A stretch of 55,000 nt of DNA from Heyndrickxia shackletonii (lineage in GTDB: Bacteria > Bacillota > Bacilli > Bacillales > Bacillaceae_C): assembly GCF_001420715.1 (NCBI RefSeq), contig NZ_LJJC01000015.1, positions 641,836 through 696,835 of the forward strand, written 5' to 3'. The notes beneath the pieces were generated by a model. That model was not told where the DNA came from. It saw only the letters and a program-made list of their open reading frames with translations, and made no database searches. Of the stretch, positions 8,147 through 16,749 are shown piece by piece; the stretch's first letter is position 1; every line of letters starts with the position of its first letter. A program made the position numbers and the translations under genes.

Positions 8147-9571
8147 TTAGTCATCTCCTTCCTTCCTTTTATGGAACCAGTCGCGGAATCGCTCTTTATT
8201 CGGAGCAGGGAAATCACGAATTTCTGTCCACGCCTTTAACGGGCCTGGTCCTTTTGTGATTTTATTATCCTTCACAAATGGCTTCACTGCCTTTGTTGCT
8301 ATTTTAGAACCGACTCCATAAAAACCACTGGATGCAGCACCCAATCCAAAGGCTTTCATCATTAGTTTTTCGGAAACACGCGCCTTTCCTTCCCGTTCCA
8401 CAATGATCTGTCGATGTTTATGAAGCAACTCATGGAGCGGAATTTTTACAGGACAAACATCTGTACATGCCCCACACAAGGATGAAGCATATGGAAGCTC
8501 CTTGAACTCGTCATAACCACCTAACAATGGTGAAAGTACCGCACCAATTGGACCTGGATAGATAGAACCGTAGGAATGTCCGCCAATATGGCGATAAACT
8601 GGACAAACATTAATACACGCGGCACAACGGATACATTGTAGAATCGGTTGGAATTCCGTACCGAGAATTTCTGCCCTGCCATTGTCCACAATGACTAGAT
8701 GAAATTCTTCCGGTCCATCTACTTCCCCTTCTATTCTTGGTCCAGTTAGGGACGTAACATAACTGGTCAATCGCTGTCCAACGGCACTTCTTGTTAAAAG
8801 ACTTACCAATACTTCCATTTCCTCATAGGTAGGAACAATCCTCTCCATACCCATAACAGTAATTTGCGTTTTCGGAAGAGTTGTCACCATCCTTGCATTT
8901 CCTTCATTGGTTACAAGACTAATAGATCCACTTTCCGCAATGGCGAAGTTACAGCCTGTTATACCAACATCCGCTGATAAAAATTCCTTTCTGAGCATAG
9001 CCCTAGCGTGTGCAGCTAGCTCCTCCGGTTTTTCTGTTTTGGTATAACCAATCTTTTCTGTAAACACATCCCGGATCTGCTCCTTGTTTTTATGCAAGGC
9101 CGGTGCAACAATATGGGATGGCGGATCATGGTCATCAATTTGCAGAATGTACTCTCCTAAATCGGTTTCCACTACTTCACAACCTGCCTCTTCCAGGCAC
9201 TCGTTCAAACTGATTTCCTCTGTTACCATAGATTTTGATTTGACTATTTTTTTCGCATTCTTTTTAACTACAACATTTTTAATATATTCGCGCGCTTCTT
9301 CAGCTGTTTCGGCAAAAAAGACATGACCGCCGCGTTTTGCGACATTTTCACTTAATTGATATAAATAATAATCGAGATTAGCCAGTACGTTTTGACGGAT
9401 TTCTTCACCAAGAGTTCGCCAATCCTCCCAATTGCCAAGCTGTTCTGCAGCTAAGCCCCGGTTATGCTGCAAGCGTTCTTGAGCTCCACGAACGGCACCG
9501 CGCATAAAACCATCATGAAGCCCTTCATCCATCCGGCTTTTAAATTGTTTTTCGCTAATTTTTATGCCCAA
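8147..9571 (-). CDS. lutB: Lactate utilization iron-sulfur protein B
   Basis: A LUD domain fused to a ferredoxin-type domain, 474 residues. Two 4Fe-4S motifs are intact: [12 protein letters not shown] and CGACTDVCP, followed by the family tail [18 protein letters not shown]. It acts with LutA and LutC in cytoplasmic L-lactate oxidation. The TTG at 9571 is chosen because GGAGGTGA lies 5-6 bases before it and it yields [10 protein letters not shown], matching B. subtilis LutB; an in-frame ATG at 9586 lies upstream of the ribosome site. The gene overlaps the end of lutA by 17 bases and shares its last codons with the lutC ribosome site. Confidence 0.95.
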   Translation of the reverse strand: MGIKISEKQFKSRMDEGLHDGFMRGAVRGAQERLQHNRGLAAEQLGNWEDWRTLGEEIRQNVLANLDYYLYQLSENVAKRGGHVFFAETAEEAREYIKNVVVKKNAKKIVKSKSMVTEEISLNECLEEAGCEVVETDLGEYILQIDDHDPPSHIVAPALHKNKEQIRDVFTEKIGYTKTEKPEELAAHARAMLRKEFLSADVGITGCNFAIAESGSISLVTNEGNARMVTTLPKTQITVMGMERIVPTYEEMEVLVSLLTRSAVGQRLTSYVTSLTGPRIEGEVDGPEEFHLVIVDNGRAEILGTEFQPILQCIRCAACINVCPVYRHIGGHSYGSIYPGPIGAVLSPLLGGYDEFKELPYASSLCGACTDVCPVKIPLHELLHKHRQIIVEREGKARVSEKLMMKAFGLGAASSGFYGVGSKIATKAVKPFVKDNKITKGPGPLKAWTEIRDFPAPNKERFRDWFHKRKEGDD

Positions 9572-10301
9572 TATGCTCACCTCCATGGCCGCTATTTAAT
9601 ACTTCAGCAATATGTAATACCTTAATCGGTTTTCCTTTGCGATCAATACGTCCGCCAATATTCATTAAGCAGCCGCAGTCAGCGCCAATTAAATATTCCG
9701 CTTCTGTCTCCTCTACATGCTGGACTTTCTCATCTACCATCTTCTCAGAAATCGGCCCCATTTTTACAGAAAAGGTTCCGCCAAAACCACAACAATTATG
9801 TGCATTAGGTAGTGGTTCAATTTCTAAACCTTTTACATTTTTTAAAAGTTTCATAGGTGCTTCTTTCACACCAAGCAGCCTTGTCATATGGCAGGATGGA
9901 TGATAAGTGGCTTTCCCATCCAATCTAGCTCCAACATCTTCTATTTTTAAAACATCCACAATAAATTGCGTGAATTCATATGTTTTATCCGCTAGATTTC
10001 TCGCTTTCCGCTCCCATTCCGGGTCACCTGCAAAAATCTTAGGGTATTCTTTAAACATAAAGGCACAAGAACCAGATGGCGCCACTACATAATCAGCATC
10101 TTGAAAAGCCGTTATCATTTTCTTCATAGCAGGTTTCGTATCTTCCACATAGCCGCTATTGTAGGAAGGCTGCCCGCAGCATACTTGCCCTTCTGGAAAA
10201 TCGACCTCACAACCTAGCCTCTCGAGCAATTCCACCATCGATTTTCCTACATCCGTTTTAAACATATCTACTAGACATGTAATAAATAAACTTACTTTCA
10301 A
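9555..10301 (-). CDS. lutA: Lactate utilization protein A
   Basis: A cysteine-rich CCG-domain protein of the LutA/GlpC type. The two CCG motifs are [11 protein letters not shown] (near residue 41) and [11 protein letters not shown] in the second half, and [11 protein letters not shown] lies near the C-terminus; together they would hold Fe-S or heterodisulfide-type centres for electron transfer. The TTG at 10301 is preferred: AAGAAGG lies 8 bases before it, and it gives [14 protein letters not shown], the conserved LutA start. It is the first gene of the operon, directly behind a consensus promoter and a LutR box. Confidence 0.95.
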   Translation of the reverse strand: MKVSLFITCLVDMFKTDVGKSMVELLERLGCEVDFPEGQVCCGQPSYNSGYVEDTKPAMKKMITAFQDADYVVAPSGSCAFMFKEYPKIFAGDPEWERKARNLADKTYEFTQFIVDVLKIEDVGARLDGKATYHPSCHMTRLLGVKEAPMKLLKNVKGLEIEPLPNAHNCCGFGGTFSVKMGPISEKMVDEKVQHVEETEAEYLIGADCGCLMNIGGRIDRKGKPIKVLHIAEVLNSGHGGEHIGHKN

Positions 10302-10334
10302 CTTTGTCACCTTCTTAAAAGTATAGGGAACATA

Positions 10335-10351
10335 AGGTCATCAGATGACCT
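10335..10351 (-). promoter_or_regulatory. LutR operator upstream of lutABC
   Basis: AGGTCATC-A-GATGACCT is a perfect 8-1-8 palindrome. Its core TCATC-N-GATGA is the published LutR (FadR-type GntR) box. It lies just downstream of the promoter -10 element, where bound repressor would block transcription; lactate is the known inducer in B. subtilis. Confidence 0.88.
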
Positions 10352-10357
10352 GTTAAT

Positions 10358-10386
10358 ATTGTAACTCCAATTTAAAATTTTGAAAA
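10358..10386 (-). promoter_or_regulatory. Sigma-A promoter of lutABC
   Basis: On the minus strand TTTTCA (10381-10386) and TACAAT (10358-10363) are separated by 17 bases. The operator follows 6 bases downstream. Confidence 0.7.
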
Positions 10387-10449
10387 GGCCCTTACTGTTC
10401 GCCCTACTTTTAGACTTATTCTACTTTTTTATAAAAATACCTTTCCAAC

Positions 10450-10485
10450 AATAAAATCCTCACTCGTCTTGGTGAGGATTTTATT
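10450..10485 (-). terminator. Terminator of lutR
   Basis: AATAAAATCCTCAC and GTGAGGATTTTATT form a 14-bp stem with an 8-base loop just behind the lutR stop, insulating the lutABC promoter. Confidence 0.85.
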
Positions 10486-10493
10486 GCCAATTA

Positions 10494-11204
10494 CTATTTT
10501 AAATAATCCTTAAGCATCTCTTCTACACTGTTCAAGTGGTCTAGCATGGCGGTTCTGGCTTGCTCCGATTCTCTTTTTTCAATATGTTTTAACACCCGAG
10601 CATGCTGTTCATAAAGAGTCTCGAGTGTGGAAACTTTTGAATATAACCAGATTCTTCTTGTTTCTTCCATCGCTTTTACCATTAATTCAGAAACGTGGCT
10701 CATCAAACTAATTAATAACGGATTATGAGTCGCTTTAACAAGTGCCATATGAAAGTCAAGGTCCGCCTGTTCCCCTAATTCTTCATTTCCAGTCGCCTTT
10801 TCCATATCCAATAAAGCACTTTTCATATTGGCTAAATCTTCTTCTGTATGCTGCAGTGCCGCTGTAATCGCTACTCCAGTCTCTAATATTTTCCTGACTT
10901 CAAGAAGATGTACGATATCTTCCTTATCCATTAAAAGTGCCTGATCAATGGGGTAGGTGATGTCGCTAGGTTCAAACTTACGTACAAACGTACCTTCCCC
11001 CTGTCTCAATTCAATTAACCCCATAGCTCTTAAAGATGTAAGTGCTTCACGGATCGTGGATCTTCCTACTGAAAAATTTTCTGCAAGCTGCTGAACAGAG
11101 TCTAATTTTTGACCTGGCTGCAATTTACCTTCACGAATCATATCTATTAACTCACTTGCGACTTGTTCATATATTTTTTTGGGTTGTATCTTTTTATATT
11201 CCAT
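10494..11204 (-). CDS. lutR: FadR-type GntR regulator of lactate use
   Basis: A 236-residue GntR-family repressor. The N-terminal winged helix-turn-helix spans about 5-75 (SVGRSTIREALTSLRAMGLIELRQGEGTFV), and the C-terminal all-helical FCD effector domain carries the metal/ligand His and Asp residues (DLDFHMAL, HARVLKHIE). The ATG at 11204 follows CAGGAG at good spacing; an upstream in-frame ATG is not preceded by a site. Its position beside lutABC, with a consensus LutR box between the two, supports the name. Confidence 0.9.
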   Translation of the reverse strand: MEYKKIQPKKIYEQVASELIDMIREGKLQPGQKLDSVQQLAENFSVGRSTIREALTSLRAMGLIELRQGEGTFVRKFEPSDITYPIDQALLMDKEDIVHLLEVRKILETGVAITAALQHTEEDLANMKSALLDMEKATGNEELGEQADLDFHMALVKATHNPLLISLMSHVSELMVKAMEETRRIWLYSKVSTLETLYEQHARVLKHIEKRESEQARTAMLDHLNSVEEMLKDYLK

Positions 11205-11437
11205 TTTTTCACTCCTGAAATGCACGATCCATATTCTTTATTTTCCCATAAAACTTTTCACTGAATACATCTCTATCTTACTATATTCGCTAAAAGTTTT
11301 ATAAAAATAGCTGTATCTTATATTTATTTTTTCTCTCACCATCTTCATTTCATTCTGTTTCACCCTTTTTTGGAATATAAAATAGTAGAGTTTTCGTTTC
11401 AAAATTTGTCCATACTAATCGAATGGAAGGTGATACT

Positions 11438-12934
11438 TTGATAAAAAAAATACATAGAATTTTAACTACTATCTTCGTCTTTATTTTAGCATTCACACCA
11501 AATATGCATGTTAAGGCTCCTCTCGCTCATGTTCAAGCACATGCGATAGAGGAAAAAGGAGATCTGTCCAATCAGCTCGATCAGCTTTTAAATAAGGATC
11601 ATAACTTATATGGTGCAATTGCCGGTGTCAGTGTTCGGTCAGCTGCCACTGGGCAAATCATGTATGATCATTTTGGAAGTATCCGCTTACGACCTGCATC
11701 CAATATGAAACTTCTAACAGCTGCTGCTGCATTGTCCGCTTTAGGCGAAAACTACCGGTTTACTACTGAAATCCTTACAAATGGAAGAAAACAAGGGAAC
11801 ACGTTACACGGAAATCTATTTTTAAAAGGAAAGGGAGACCCCACTCTTTTGAAAAAGGATTTTGATTCCATGGCTGCGGATCTTCGTAAAAAAGGTATAA
11901 AGTCAATTCAAGGCGACCTTATTGGAGATGACACATGGTATGACAACGTAAGATTATCCACTGATCTCATGTGGAGCGATGAAACGAGTTATTATGGGGC
12001 ACAGGTTTCAGCATTGACTGCATCACCCGACAAGGATTTCGATGCCGGAACGGTGGTAGTGGAAGTAAAACCCGGCAGTGAAATTGGTTCTAAAGCAATT
12101 ACTGCTGTCACTCCAAAAACAAGCTATGTCAAAATTGTCAACAATGCCGTTACCGTTTCACCGGATAGTAGAAAAGAAATTAGAATTAAACGTGACCATG
12201 GCTCCAATACCGTTACCATTGAAGGAACTATTCCCGTAAAAGCCAGCATAACAAAGGAATGGATTGCAGTCTGGGAACCTACCCGTTTTGCATTGGATTT
12301 GTTTAAACAATCACTTGCGGAGAATGGAATTAAGGTTGAAGGAAAGGTCAAAACAGGAGTGACATCTGATGGCTCACAATTATTAATTACACATAAATCC
12401 ATCCCTTTAAAACAATTACTCTTTCCTTTTATGAAATTAAGCAATAACGGTCATGCCGAAACGCTTGTAAAAGAAATGGGCAAAGTGGTAAAAGGAGAAG
12501 GCAGCTGGGATAAGGGAATTGAGGTAATGATAAAGCAATTATCAAAACTAGGGGTGCATACAAACTCGCTAGTAATAAGGGACGGATCCGGGATTTCCCA
12601 TATCGATTTAGTACCTGCGGACGAAATTTCTTCTTTACTGTATGCAGTACAAAAACAGAAATGGTACCACTCTTATTTACAGTCTCTTCCTGTTGCTGGT
12701 GAAACGGACAAAATGGTTGGCGGTTCACTAAGATATCGTATGAAAACTGCTCCGTTAAAAGGAAATGTGAAGGCAAAAACCGGAACCCTTTCCACCATTA
12801 CTTCCTTATCCGGATACCTAAAAACCACAAGCGGAAAGGAACTAATATTTTCTATTTTGCTAAACAACCTAACTGATGAGTCAAAAGGGAAGGATATAGA
12901 GGATAAAATTTGTGCAATATTAGTCAATCAATAA
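11438..12934 (+). CDS. dacC: D-alanyl-D-alanine carboxypeptidase/endopeptidase, PBP4a type (DacC)
   Basis: A peptidase family S13 low-molecular-weight penicillin-binding protein, about 498 residues. A signal peptide (residues 1-35) exports it. The active-site triad is complete: SNMK near residue 88, SNN in the middle third, and KTGTLS near the C-terminus. It trims peptidoglycan stem peptides. The TTG at 11438 is chosen because GGAAGGTG lies 6 bases upstream; an in-frame ATG at 11423 would put the ribosome site inside the gene. It is monocistronic with a terminator behind it. Confidence 0.9.
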   Translation: MIKKIHRILTTIFVFILAFTPNMHVKAPLAHVQAHAIEEKGDLSNQLDQLLNKDHNLYGAIAGVSVRSAATGQIMYDHFGSIRLRPASNMKLLTAAAALSALGENYRFTTEILTNGRKQGNTLHGNLFLKGKGDPTLLKKDFDSMAADLRKKGIKSIQGDLIGDDTWYDNVRLSTDLMWSDETSYYGAQVSALTASPDKDFDAGTVVVEVKPGSEIGSKAITAVTPKTSYVKIVNNAVTVSPDSRKEIRIKRDHGSNTVTIEGTIPVKASITKEWIAVWEPTRFALDLFKQSLAENGIKVEGKVKTGVTSDGSQLLITHKSIPLKQLLFPFMKLSNNGHAETLVKEMGKVVKGEGSWDKGIEVMIKQLSKLGVHTNSLVIRDGSGISHIDLVPADEISSLLYAVQKQKWYHSYLQSLPVAGETDKMVGGSLRYRMKTAPLKGNVKAKTGTLSTITSLSGYLKTTSGKELIFSILLNNLTDESKGKDIEDKICAILVNQ

Positions 12935-12946
12935 TATTCAAGAAAT

Positions 12947-12981
12947 AGCGGATAGTCTCTTAATATGGCTATGCGCTTTTT
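12947..12981 (+). terminator. Probable terminator of dacC
   Basis: AGCGGATAG pairs with CTATGCGCT with one mismatch, followed by TTTTTG. Confidence 0.65.
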
Positions 12982-13057
12982 GTTTGCGGTTGCACGGCTT
13001 CCCTGGACGAACTTGGGACTTGTCCACAGATAGTGACTGATGAATCCACTTCCATTA

Positions 13058-13141
13058 GATAATTCAGTCACTTTACAGAATAATTCAGGCAGTTCACGTA
13101 ATTATTCAGGCATAATTCGGAATAATTCAGGCAATACCGGG
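13058..13141. repeat. Four 21-bp tandem repeats (AATTCAGGCA family)
   Basis: The word AATTCAG (or TATTCAG) recurs at 13061, 13082, 13103 and 13124, a spacing of exactly 21 bases. The unit is roughly AATAATTCAGGCAnTTCnCGG. The array lies between dacC and the left end of the insertion sequence. No open frame uses it. Confidence 0.8.
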
Positions 13142-13410
13142 TTGGCCCCCTTATTTTAGACACATACTCCTATTATCTTTCTTTTTCGCAGTATTTTATT
13201 TTTTTGTTTAAGATGGAAATTGCCCCCTCTGTCTTCGCTAATTTTGTGATAGTATCATATCGACTTGACATGGAGCCTCTTCGCGCATGATTCTCTATCC
13301 AGGAACCCAGCCTCTTAAGAAGCTGTATTCACCAACTAGGTTATCATGCGCTGCTCCATATCAAGTCGTGCTCCTAATTCGTTCTGCTTTTATACCAAAT
13401 AAGGGGCCAA
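13142..13410. repeat. Nested inverted repeats in the 3' non-coding part of the IS
   Basis: The outer pair is TTGGCCCCCTTATTT (13142-13156) with AAATAAGGGGCCAA (13397-13410). The inner pair is CGACTTGACATGGAGC (13261-13276) with GCTCCATATCAAGTCG (13352-13367), one mismatch, extended by GCGCATGAT/ATCATGCGC. The region could fold as one branched structure in RNA or DNA. Confidence 0.75.
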
Positions 13411-13431
13411 TTTCCTCTCATCCTATTCTCA

Positions 13432-14367
13432 CTACAAATTAATAACCATTTCTTCCATACTACCTACCTCGTTAAATTTCTTATGGAACTGAGTAGGGGA
13501 AAGATAATGAAGACTCCCATGATATCTTCGGTGATTATAAAATTCCATATACTCATCTAGCCGGTAATACGCTTCATCAAAACACTCAAAGGTGTACCGT
13601 TGGTAACACTCCCGTTCGATGATACTGTGAAATGATTCTATATACGCATTTAAATTGGGTGATTTTGGGGGAATACGTTCATGATAAATTTTATGGAGTT
13701 CACAAAATTCCCCAAAGTCTTTACTTACAAATTGTGGACCATTATCGGTTCGAATAATGATACTATATTCCTTTTCATCTTGTGGCAAATGAACCTGACG
13801 CCGTATAATGGCTTCTTGAAGCATTGTATTAATGTTCTCGGCTTTACATGTTGATCCTCGATAATAACCTACAATACAACGGTCGAATACATCTATGGCA
13901 CTTGCCAGAAAAAAGAACCGGCCACTGTCTTCTATCGAACCATATTTAATATCTACTTGCCATAATTGGTTGGGTCCGGTAATTGAGTGCTGCTTAGCTA
14001 GTCGTCTTGGATAGGAAGGAGAAACGTTGCGCTTTGGCAGTAGAATGCCTAACTTATCACATAATCGGTACACTTTTTTAAAGTTAATCACTAGATTATG
14101 TTCCACCCTTAAATAATTGGTTAACTTACGATAACCATAGATTCCTTCTTCTCCTTCTATGCCTTCCATTAAAAGCTCTTCAATTTGTTCGTCGGAAACC
14201 ATAGATCCATCTTTTCTTAATGAATAACCTGGACTAGGACGCCCTCGCTTCGTTACTATTTTTTCATTTGTTTCAATATCCTGATGATAGTAGTACAAAG
14301 AGCGACTCACCTCCAATGCCTTCATCGTTTGTTTTACAGGAAAACCTTCCGCAACCCAAAGATTCAC
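13432..14367 (-). CDS. IS3-family transposase OrfB (DDE integrase)
   Basis: The catalytic half of the transposase, with an N-terminal HTH_21 segment and an rve integrase core. The DDE residues are visible in LWQVDIKYG, IIRTDNGPQF and the Glu of AYIESFHSIIERE, and the C-terminus keeps YHGSLHYLSPTQF. The GTG given is nominal: the frame stays open upstream across a run of nine A residues in orfA, so the working protein is probably an OrfAB fusion made by -1 frameshifting. The catalytic core is complete, so the copy may still be active. Confidence 0.93.
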   Translation of the reverse strand: MNLWVAEGFPVKQTMKALEVSRSLYYYHQDIETNEKIVTKRGRPSPGYSLRKDGSMVSDEQIEELLMEGIEGEEGIYGYRKLTNYLRVEHNLVINFKKVYRLCDKLGILLPKRNVSPSYPRRLAKQHSITGPNQLWQVDIKYGSIEDSGRFFFLASAIDVFDRCIVGYYRGSTCKAENINTMLQEAIIRRQVHLPQDEKEYSIIIRTDNGPQFVSKDFGEFCELHKIYHERIPPKSPNLNAYIESFHSIIERECYQRYTFECFDEAYYRLDEYMEFYNHRRYHGSLHYLSPTQFHKKFNEVGSMEEMVINL

Positions 14368-14384
14368 TTCATCTAATTTTGAAT

Positions 14385-14696
14385 TTATAGAGATTCGTTT
14401 TTTTTTATTAAATTCTTTAACATGGCAACTTCCAGTTCTTTTTCTCCAAGCAATTTCATCGCTTGTTCATACTTTTCTAGTAGTTCGCCTTTAGTGGGGT
14501 TATCAGATAATATGGTTGTACCCTCATTTTCCATTAGATCAAGCATTTCATCTTTATATTCATTCATCCACCTTCTAAAGGTATCTCTTGATATTCCCGC
14601 CTTTCGGGCAATAGAAGAATGGTTACCCGTTTCTAACGCAAGCCGAACATATTTCTTTTTTACATCTTCAATTACATCAATTTTCTTTCCAGGCAT
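14385..14696 (-). CDS. IS3-family OrfA (helix-turn-helix)
   Basis: A 103-residue protein with a helix-turn-helix of the HTH_8/Tnp_1 type (HSSIARKAGISRDTFRRWM) and a C-terminal leucine-zipper-like helix (LLEKYEQAMKLLGEKELEVAML) used for multimerisation. It binds the terminal repeats and supplies the N-terminus of the OrfAB transposase. It ends 17 bases before the nominal orfB start. Confidence 0.92.
   Translation of the reverse strand: MPGKKIDVIEDVKKKYVRLALETGNHSSIARKAGISRDTFRRWMNEYKDEMLDLMENEGTTILSDNPTKGELLEKYEQAMKLLGEKELEVAMLKNLIKKNESL
14398..14406 (-). promoter_or_regulatory. Programmed -1 frameshift site (A9 run) between orfA and orfB
   Basis: Nine A residues on the minus strand are read ATA AAA AAA AAC in orfA. 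A -1 slip reads on as AAA CGA ATC TCT and enters the orfB frame with no stop before the GTG of orfB. This is the usual A-AAA-AAA arrangement of IS3 members. Confidence 0.75.
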
Positions 14697-14809
14697 GGGT
14701 CTTCACCTCCCTATGAATCATTTTGTATGTTATACATTAAGTGTAAACCTAAGGTATTATCGTGTCTAAATGATTAAGGGGGCTAAAAAGATACAACCTC
14801 TCAATATAT

Positions 14810-14830
14810 TCCACAAGTGGTGCATGACAC
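14810..14830. repeat. 21-base dispersed motif, copy 1
   Basis: TCCACAAGTGGTGCATGACA(C) lies 24 bases right of the IS end. It matches 19 of 21 bases of a copy at 15247-15267; a weaker version (TCCACAGATAGTGACTGA) starts at 13022 on the left side of the IS. Confidence 0.5.
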
Positions 14831-14906
14831 ACTATGTGAAACCTTTATTATGGGGATTCCGTAGATAAAATGCAGGACTTTTATTTTTTATTGGAGATGA
14901 GTAAAA

Positions 14907-15197
14907 ATGGAATTCATTTTTTTAGCGATTGGGATTGCTCTAGCTGGTTATTTTATTGGGGATGGTTTAAAGAATTTTAATAATCCAACTGCGAAAAGCG
15001 TCTTTCAAAAGTGGGAGGAAAGTGATGAGCATGAGTTAATAAAAGAGAGCGATATACACTTTTACATGGGAATTTCTAAGGAAGATGCAAAAGCCTTAGT
15101 AAATGACCATCCGGAAATACCGCATCTAGCTCTAAATGGAAAGAGTTATTATCCAAAAAGAAAATTGCGGGAATGGCTTTTAAAAATTGGAGAGTAA
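14907..15197 (+). CDS. Hypothetical membrane-anchored small protein with HTH-like C-terminus (96 aa)
   Basis: Residues 1-19 form a hydrophobic N-terminal anchor. The rest is hydrophilic. The C-terminal third, LNGKSYYPKRKLREWLLKIG, resembles the recognition half of excisionase/MerR-like winged helices (name, a beta wing, then W/L-rich helix), so a DNA or protein contact near the membrane is possible. I do not recognise a named family. The ATG follows TTGGAGATGAG. It is monocistronic and sits next to the insertion sequence. Confidence 0.65.
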   Translation: MEFIFLAIGIALAGYFIGDGLKNFNNPTAKSVFQKWEESDEHELIKESDIHFYMGISKEDAKALVNDHPEIPHLALNGKSYYPKRKLREWLLKIGE

Positions 15198-15246
15198 CTT
15201 TTATGATTTTCCACTGTCCATATGGAATGGACAAACCTTCTATTTG

Positions 15247-15267
15247 TCCACAAGTAGTGCCTGACAC
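15247..15267. repeat. 21-base dispersed motif, copy 2
   Basis: TCCACAAGTAGTGCCTGACA(C), a near copy of the word at 14810-14830, between the small membrane protein gene and the stress protein gene. Confidence 0.5.
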
Positions 15268-15362
15268 TAATGATACCCAAATAGGCACCTTTTGGGACAC
15301 CAGTAATATTTAGGTATATAATGGGGTTGTAGAGGCTTTTCTAATTTAGGAGGCGCATTGAA

Positions 15363-15788
15363 ATGTTTCGTAAGATTTTAGTAGCAGTCGATGGTTCTGA
15401 GATGAGTGAAAAAGCTTTGGAAGCAGGATTGCATCTTGCAAAAGAACAAAAAGCAGATGTTACTTTAGTACATGTGGAGAGAAATATTACGATTCCAGTA
15501 GGTTTGGAAGGTACTACAGTCGATAATATTTATGAATCCATCCAAAAAGAAGGAGAAAACCTTTTAAATAATATGAAAGTGAAGGCAGAAGCAGAGGGAA
15601 TACAAGCCCAAACCGTTTATCTTCAGGGCGATCCTGCCGTTCAAATTGTTCAACTTGCAGAAAAAGAAAATCACCAATTAATCGTAATCGGAAGCCGCGG
15701 CTTAGGCAATATTAAAGAAATGATGCTCGGAAGCGTGAGCCACAAGATTTCTCAATTGTCTCATTGCCCAGTATTAATTGTAAAATAA
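15363..15788 (+). CDS. Universal stress protein, UspA family
   Basis: A single-domain 141-residue Usp fold. The start FRKILVAVDGSEMSEKAL and the ATP-binding glycine motif GSRGLGNIKEMMLGSVSHKI (a G-2x-G-9x-G-S/T pattern) are intact, so it belongs to the ATP-binding branch. Family members protect cells during starvation or oxidative stress; the partner is not known. The ATG follows AGGAGGCG. It has its own strong terminator. Confidence 0.92.
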   Translation: MFRKILVAVDGSEMSEKALEAGLHLAKEQKADVTLVHVERNITIPVGLEGTTVDNIYESIQKEGENLLNNMKVKAEAEGIQAQTVYLQGDPAVQIVQLAEKENHQLIVIGSRGLGNIKEMMLGSVSHKISQLSHCPVLIVK

Positions 15789-15790
15789 AC

Positions 15791-15829
15791 AAAAAATACA
15801 GGGAGGTTACATGTCTCCCTGTATTTTTT
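15791..15829 (+). terminator. Intrinsic terminator of the stress protein gene
   Basis: AAAAAATACAGGGAG, a 9-base loop, then CTCCCTGTATTTTTT. Confidence 0.9.
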
Positions 15830-15899
15830 CTTGGATACGTAATCGGTTTTACATAAGTAAGCGAAACTATTGAAAGGAAACTTTGAAGGAGGGAGAAAA

Positions 15900-16439
15900 G
15901 TGAAAATTGTCGGAGTTTCAGGTTCACTGGCAGGAAGTAAAACAATGCAAACCGTACATGAAGTTTTAGCTGCAGCCAAAAATATCAATCCCGCCATTGA
16001 AACGGAATTAATTGATTTACAAGAATATGACGTTGAATTTATGCGTGGTACACCATTATCTTATTACAACGACGATACCCAAACCGTCGTTAACAAAATA
16101 CTCCAAGCAGATAGTTTGGTTATTGGAACCCCTATTTACCAAGCATCAATTTCAGGTACATTAAAAAACTTATTCGATTTAATGCCGATACGGGCATTTA
16201 AATCAAAAGTAGTTGGATGTATTACCAATGGTGGATCTTCTAAACATCTTCTCGTAACACAATATCAATTAAAACCAATTCTTCATTATTTAGAAGCAAT
16301 TGTCGTTGCAAAGGACGTATTTGTTCATAATGATTTATTCGATGTAGAGACTGCGGAGATTTTGGATAAGGATATTTTACGAAGAATAAACAAATTAGCG
16401 GAAGAAATGCTATATTTACAAGGCAAATTAGGAGGTTAG
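15900..16439 (+). CDS. NADPH-dependent FMN reductase
   Basis: A flavodoxin-fold reductase of about 179 residues. The N-terminal FMN-phosphate loop is GVSGSLAGSKT, and the isoalloxazine-binding motif is GTPIYQASISGTLKNLFD. The family supplies reduced flavin to monooxygenases (SsuE/MsuE type) or reduces quinones and azo compounds. The GTG at 15900 is chosen because GGAGGG lies just ahead and it gives MKIVGVSGSL; an upstream in-frame ATG has no site. No monooxygenase gene is adjacent, so the partner is unknown. Confidence 0.88.
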   Translation: MKIVGVSGSLAGSKTMQTVHEVLAAAKNINPAIETELIDLQEYDVEFMRGTPLSYYNDDTQTVVNKILQADSLVIGTPIYQASISGTLKNLFDLMPIRAFKSKVVGCITNGGSSKHLLVTQYQLKPILHYLEAIVVAKDVFVHNDLFDVETAEILDKDILRRINKLAEEMLYLQGKLGG

Positions 16440-16473
16440 CGAACAGTTTATGGTACTGTCCGCTAACTTTTTT
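16435..16473 (+). terminator. Intrinsic terminator of the flavin reductase gene
   Basis: GTTAGCGAACAGT pairs with ACTGTCCGCTAAC (one mismatch) and runs into TTTTTT. It overlaps the stop codon. Confidence 0.85.
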
Positions 16474-16568
16474 CTATGGTACATTAATGCTTTATCAAAC
16501 ATTGCTGAGACACCTGGTTACTCTTTTCATTATTAACTAATTGCTTTTATTTGCTTGCCTAGCCTTCA

Positions 16569-16745
16569 AGTATCCAACCAATTTTGCATCTCACTTTGGC
16601 TTTTCCTTCTTCTTGGTCACTTGAACCTTAATAAAGGACAATTCGCTTCCGTTTTTCCTTCCTCTTGGTCTTTTGAACCTTTATAAAGGACAATTCGCTT
16701 CCGTTTTTTCTTCCTCCTGGCATTTTGAACACTCACAAATTAACA
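16569..16745. repeat. 52-bp tandem repeats, locus 1
   Basis: The word TTGAAC recurs at 16621, 16673 and 16725, exactly 52 bases apart; a half unit precedes it. Units share TTGGTCTTTTGAACCTTTAT, AAAGGACAATTCGCTTCCG and TTTTTCCTTCCT. In RNA, GGUCUUUU can pair with AAAGGACA-type sequence. The array fills the gap between two converging genes. Confidence 0.85.
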
Positions 16746-16749
16746 AAAA

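Larger units (their letters stand above)
13143..14785 (-). mobile_element. IS3-family insertion sequence (IS150-like), about 1.64 kb
   Basis: The element carries orfA and orfB on the minus strand. The left end reads TGGCCCCCTTATTTTAGACAC and the right end, read inward, TAGCCCCCTTAATCATTTAG continuing to ACAC, so the terminal inverted repeats share GCCCCCTTA and TTTAGACAC. I found no clear target duplication (GGT on the left, AAA on the right). The element is longer than a typical IS3 member because about 290 bases of non-coding DNA lie between the orfB stop and the left end. Confidence 0.85.
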
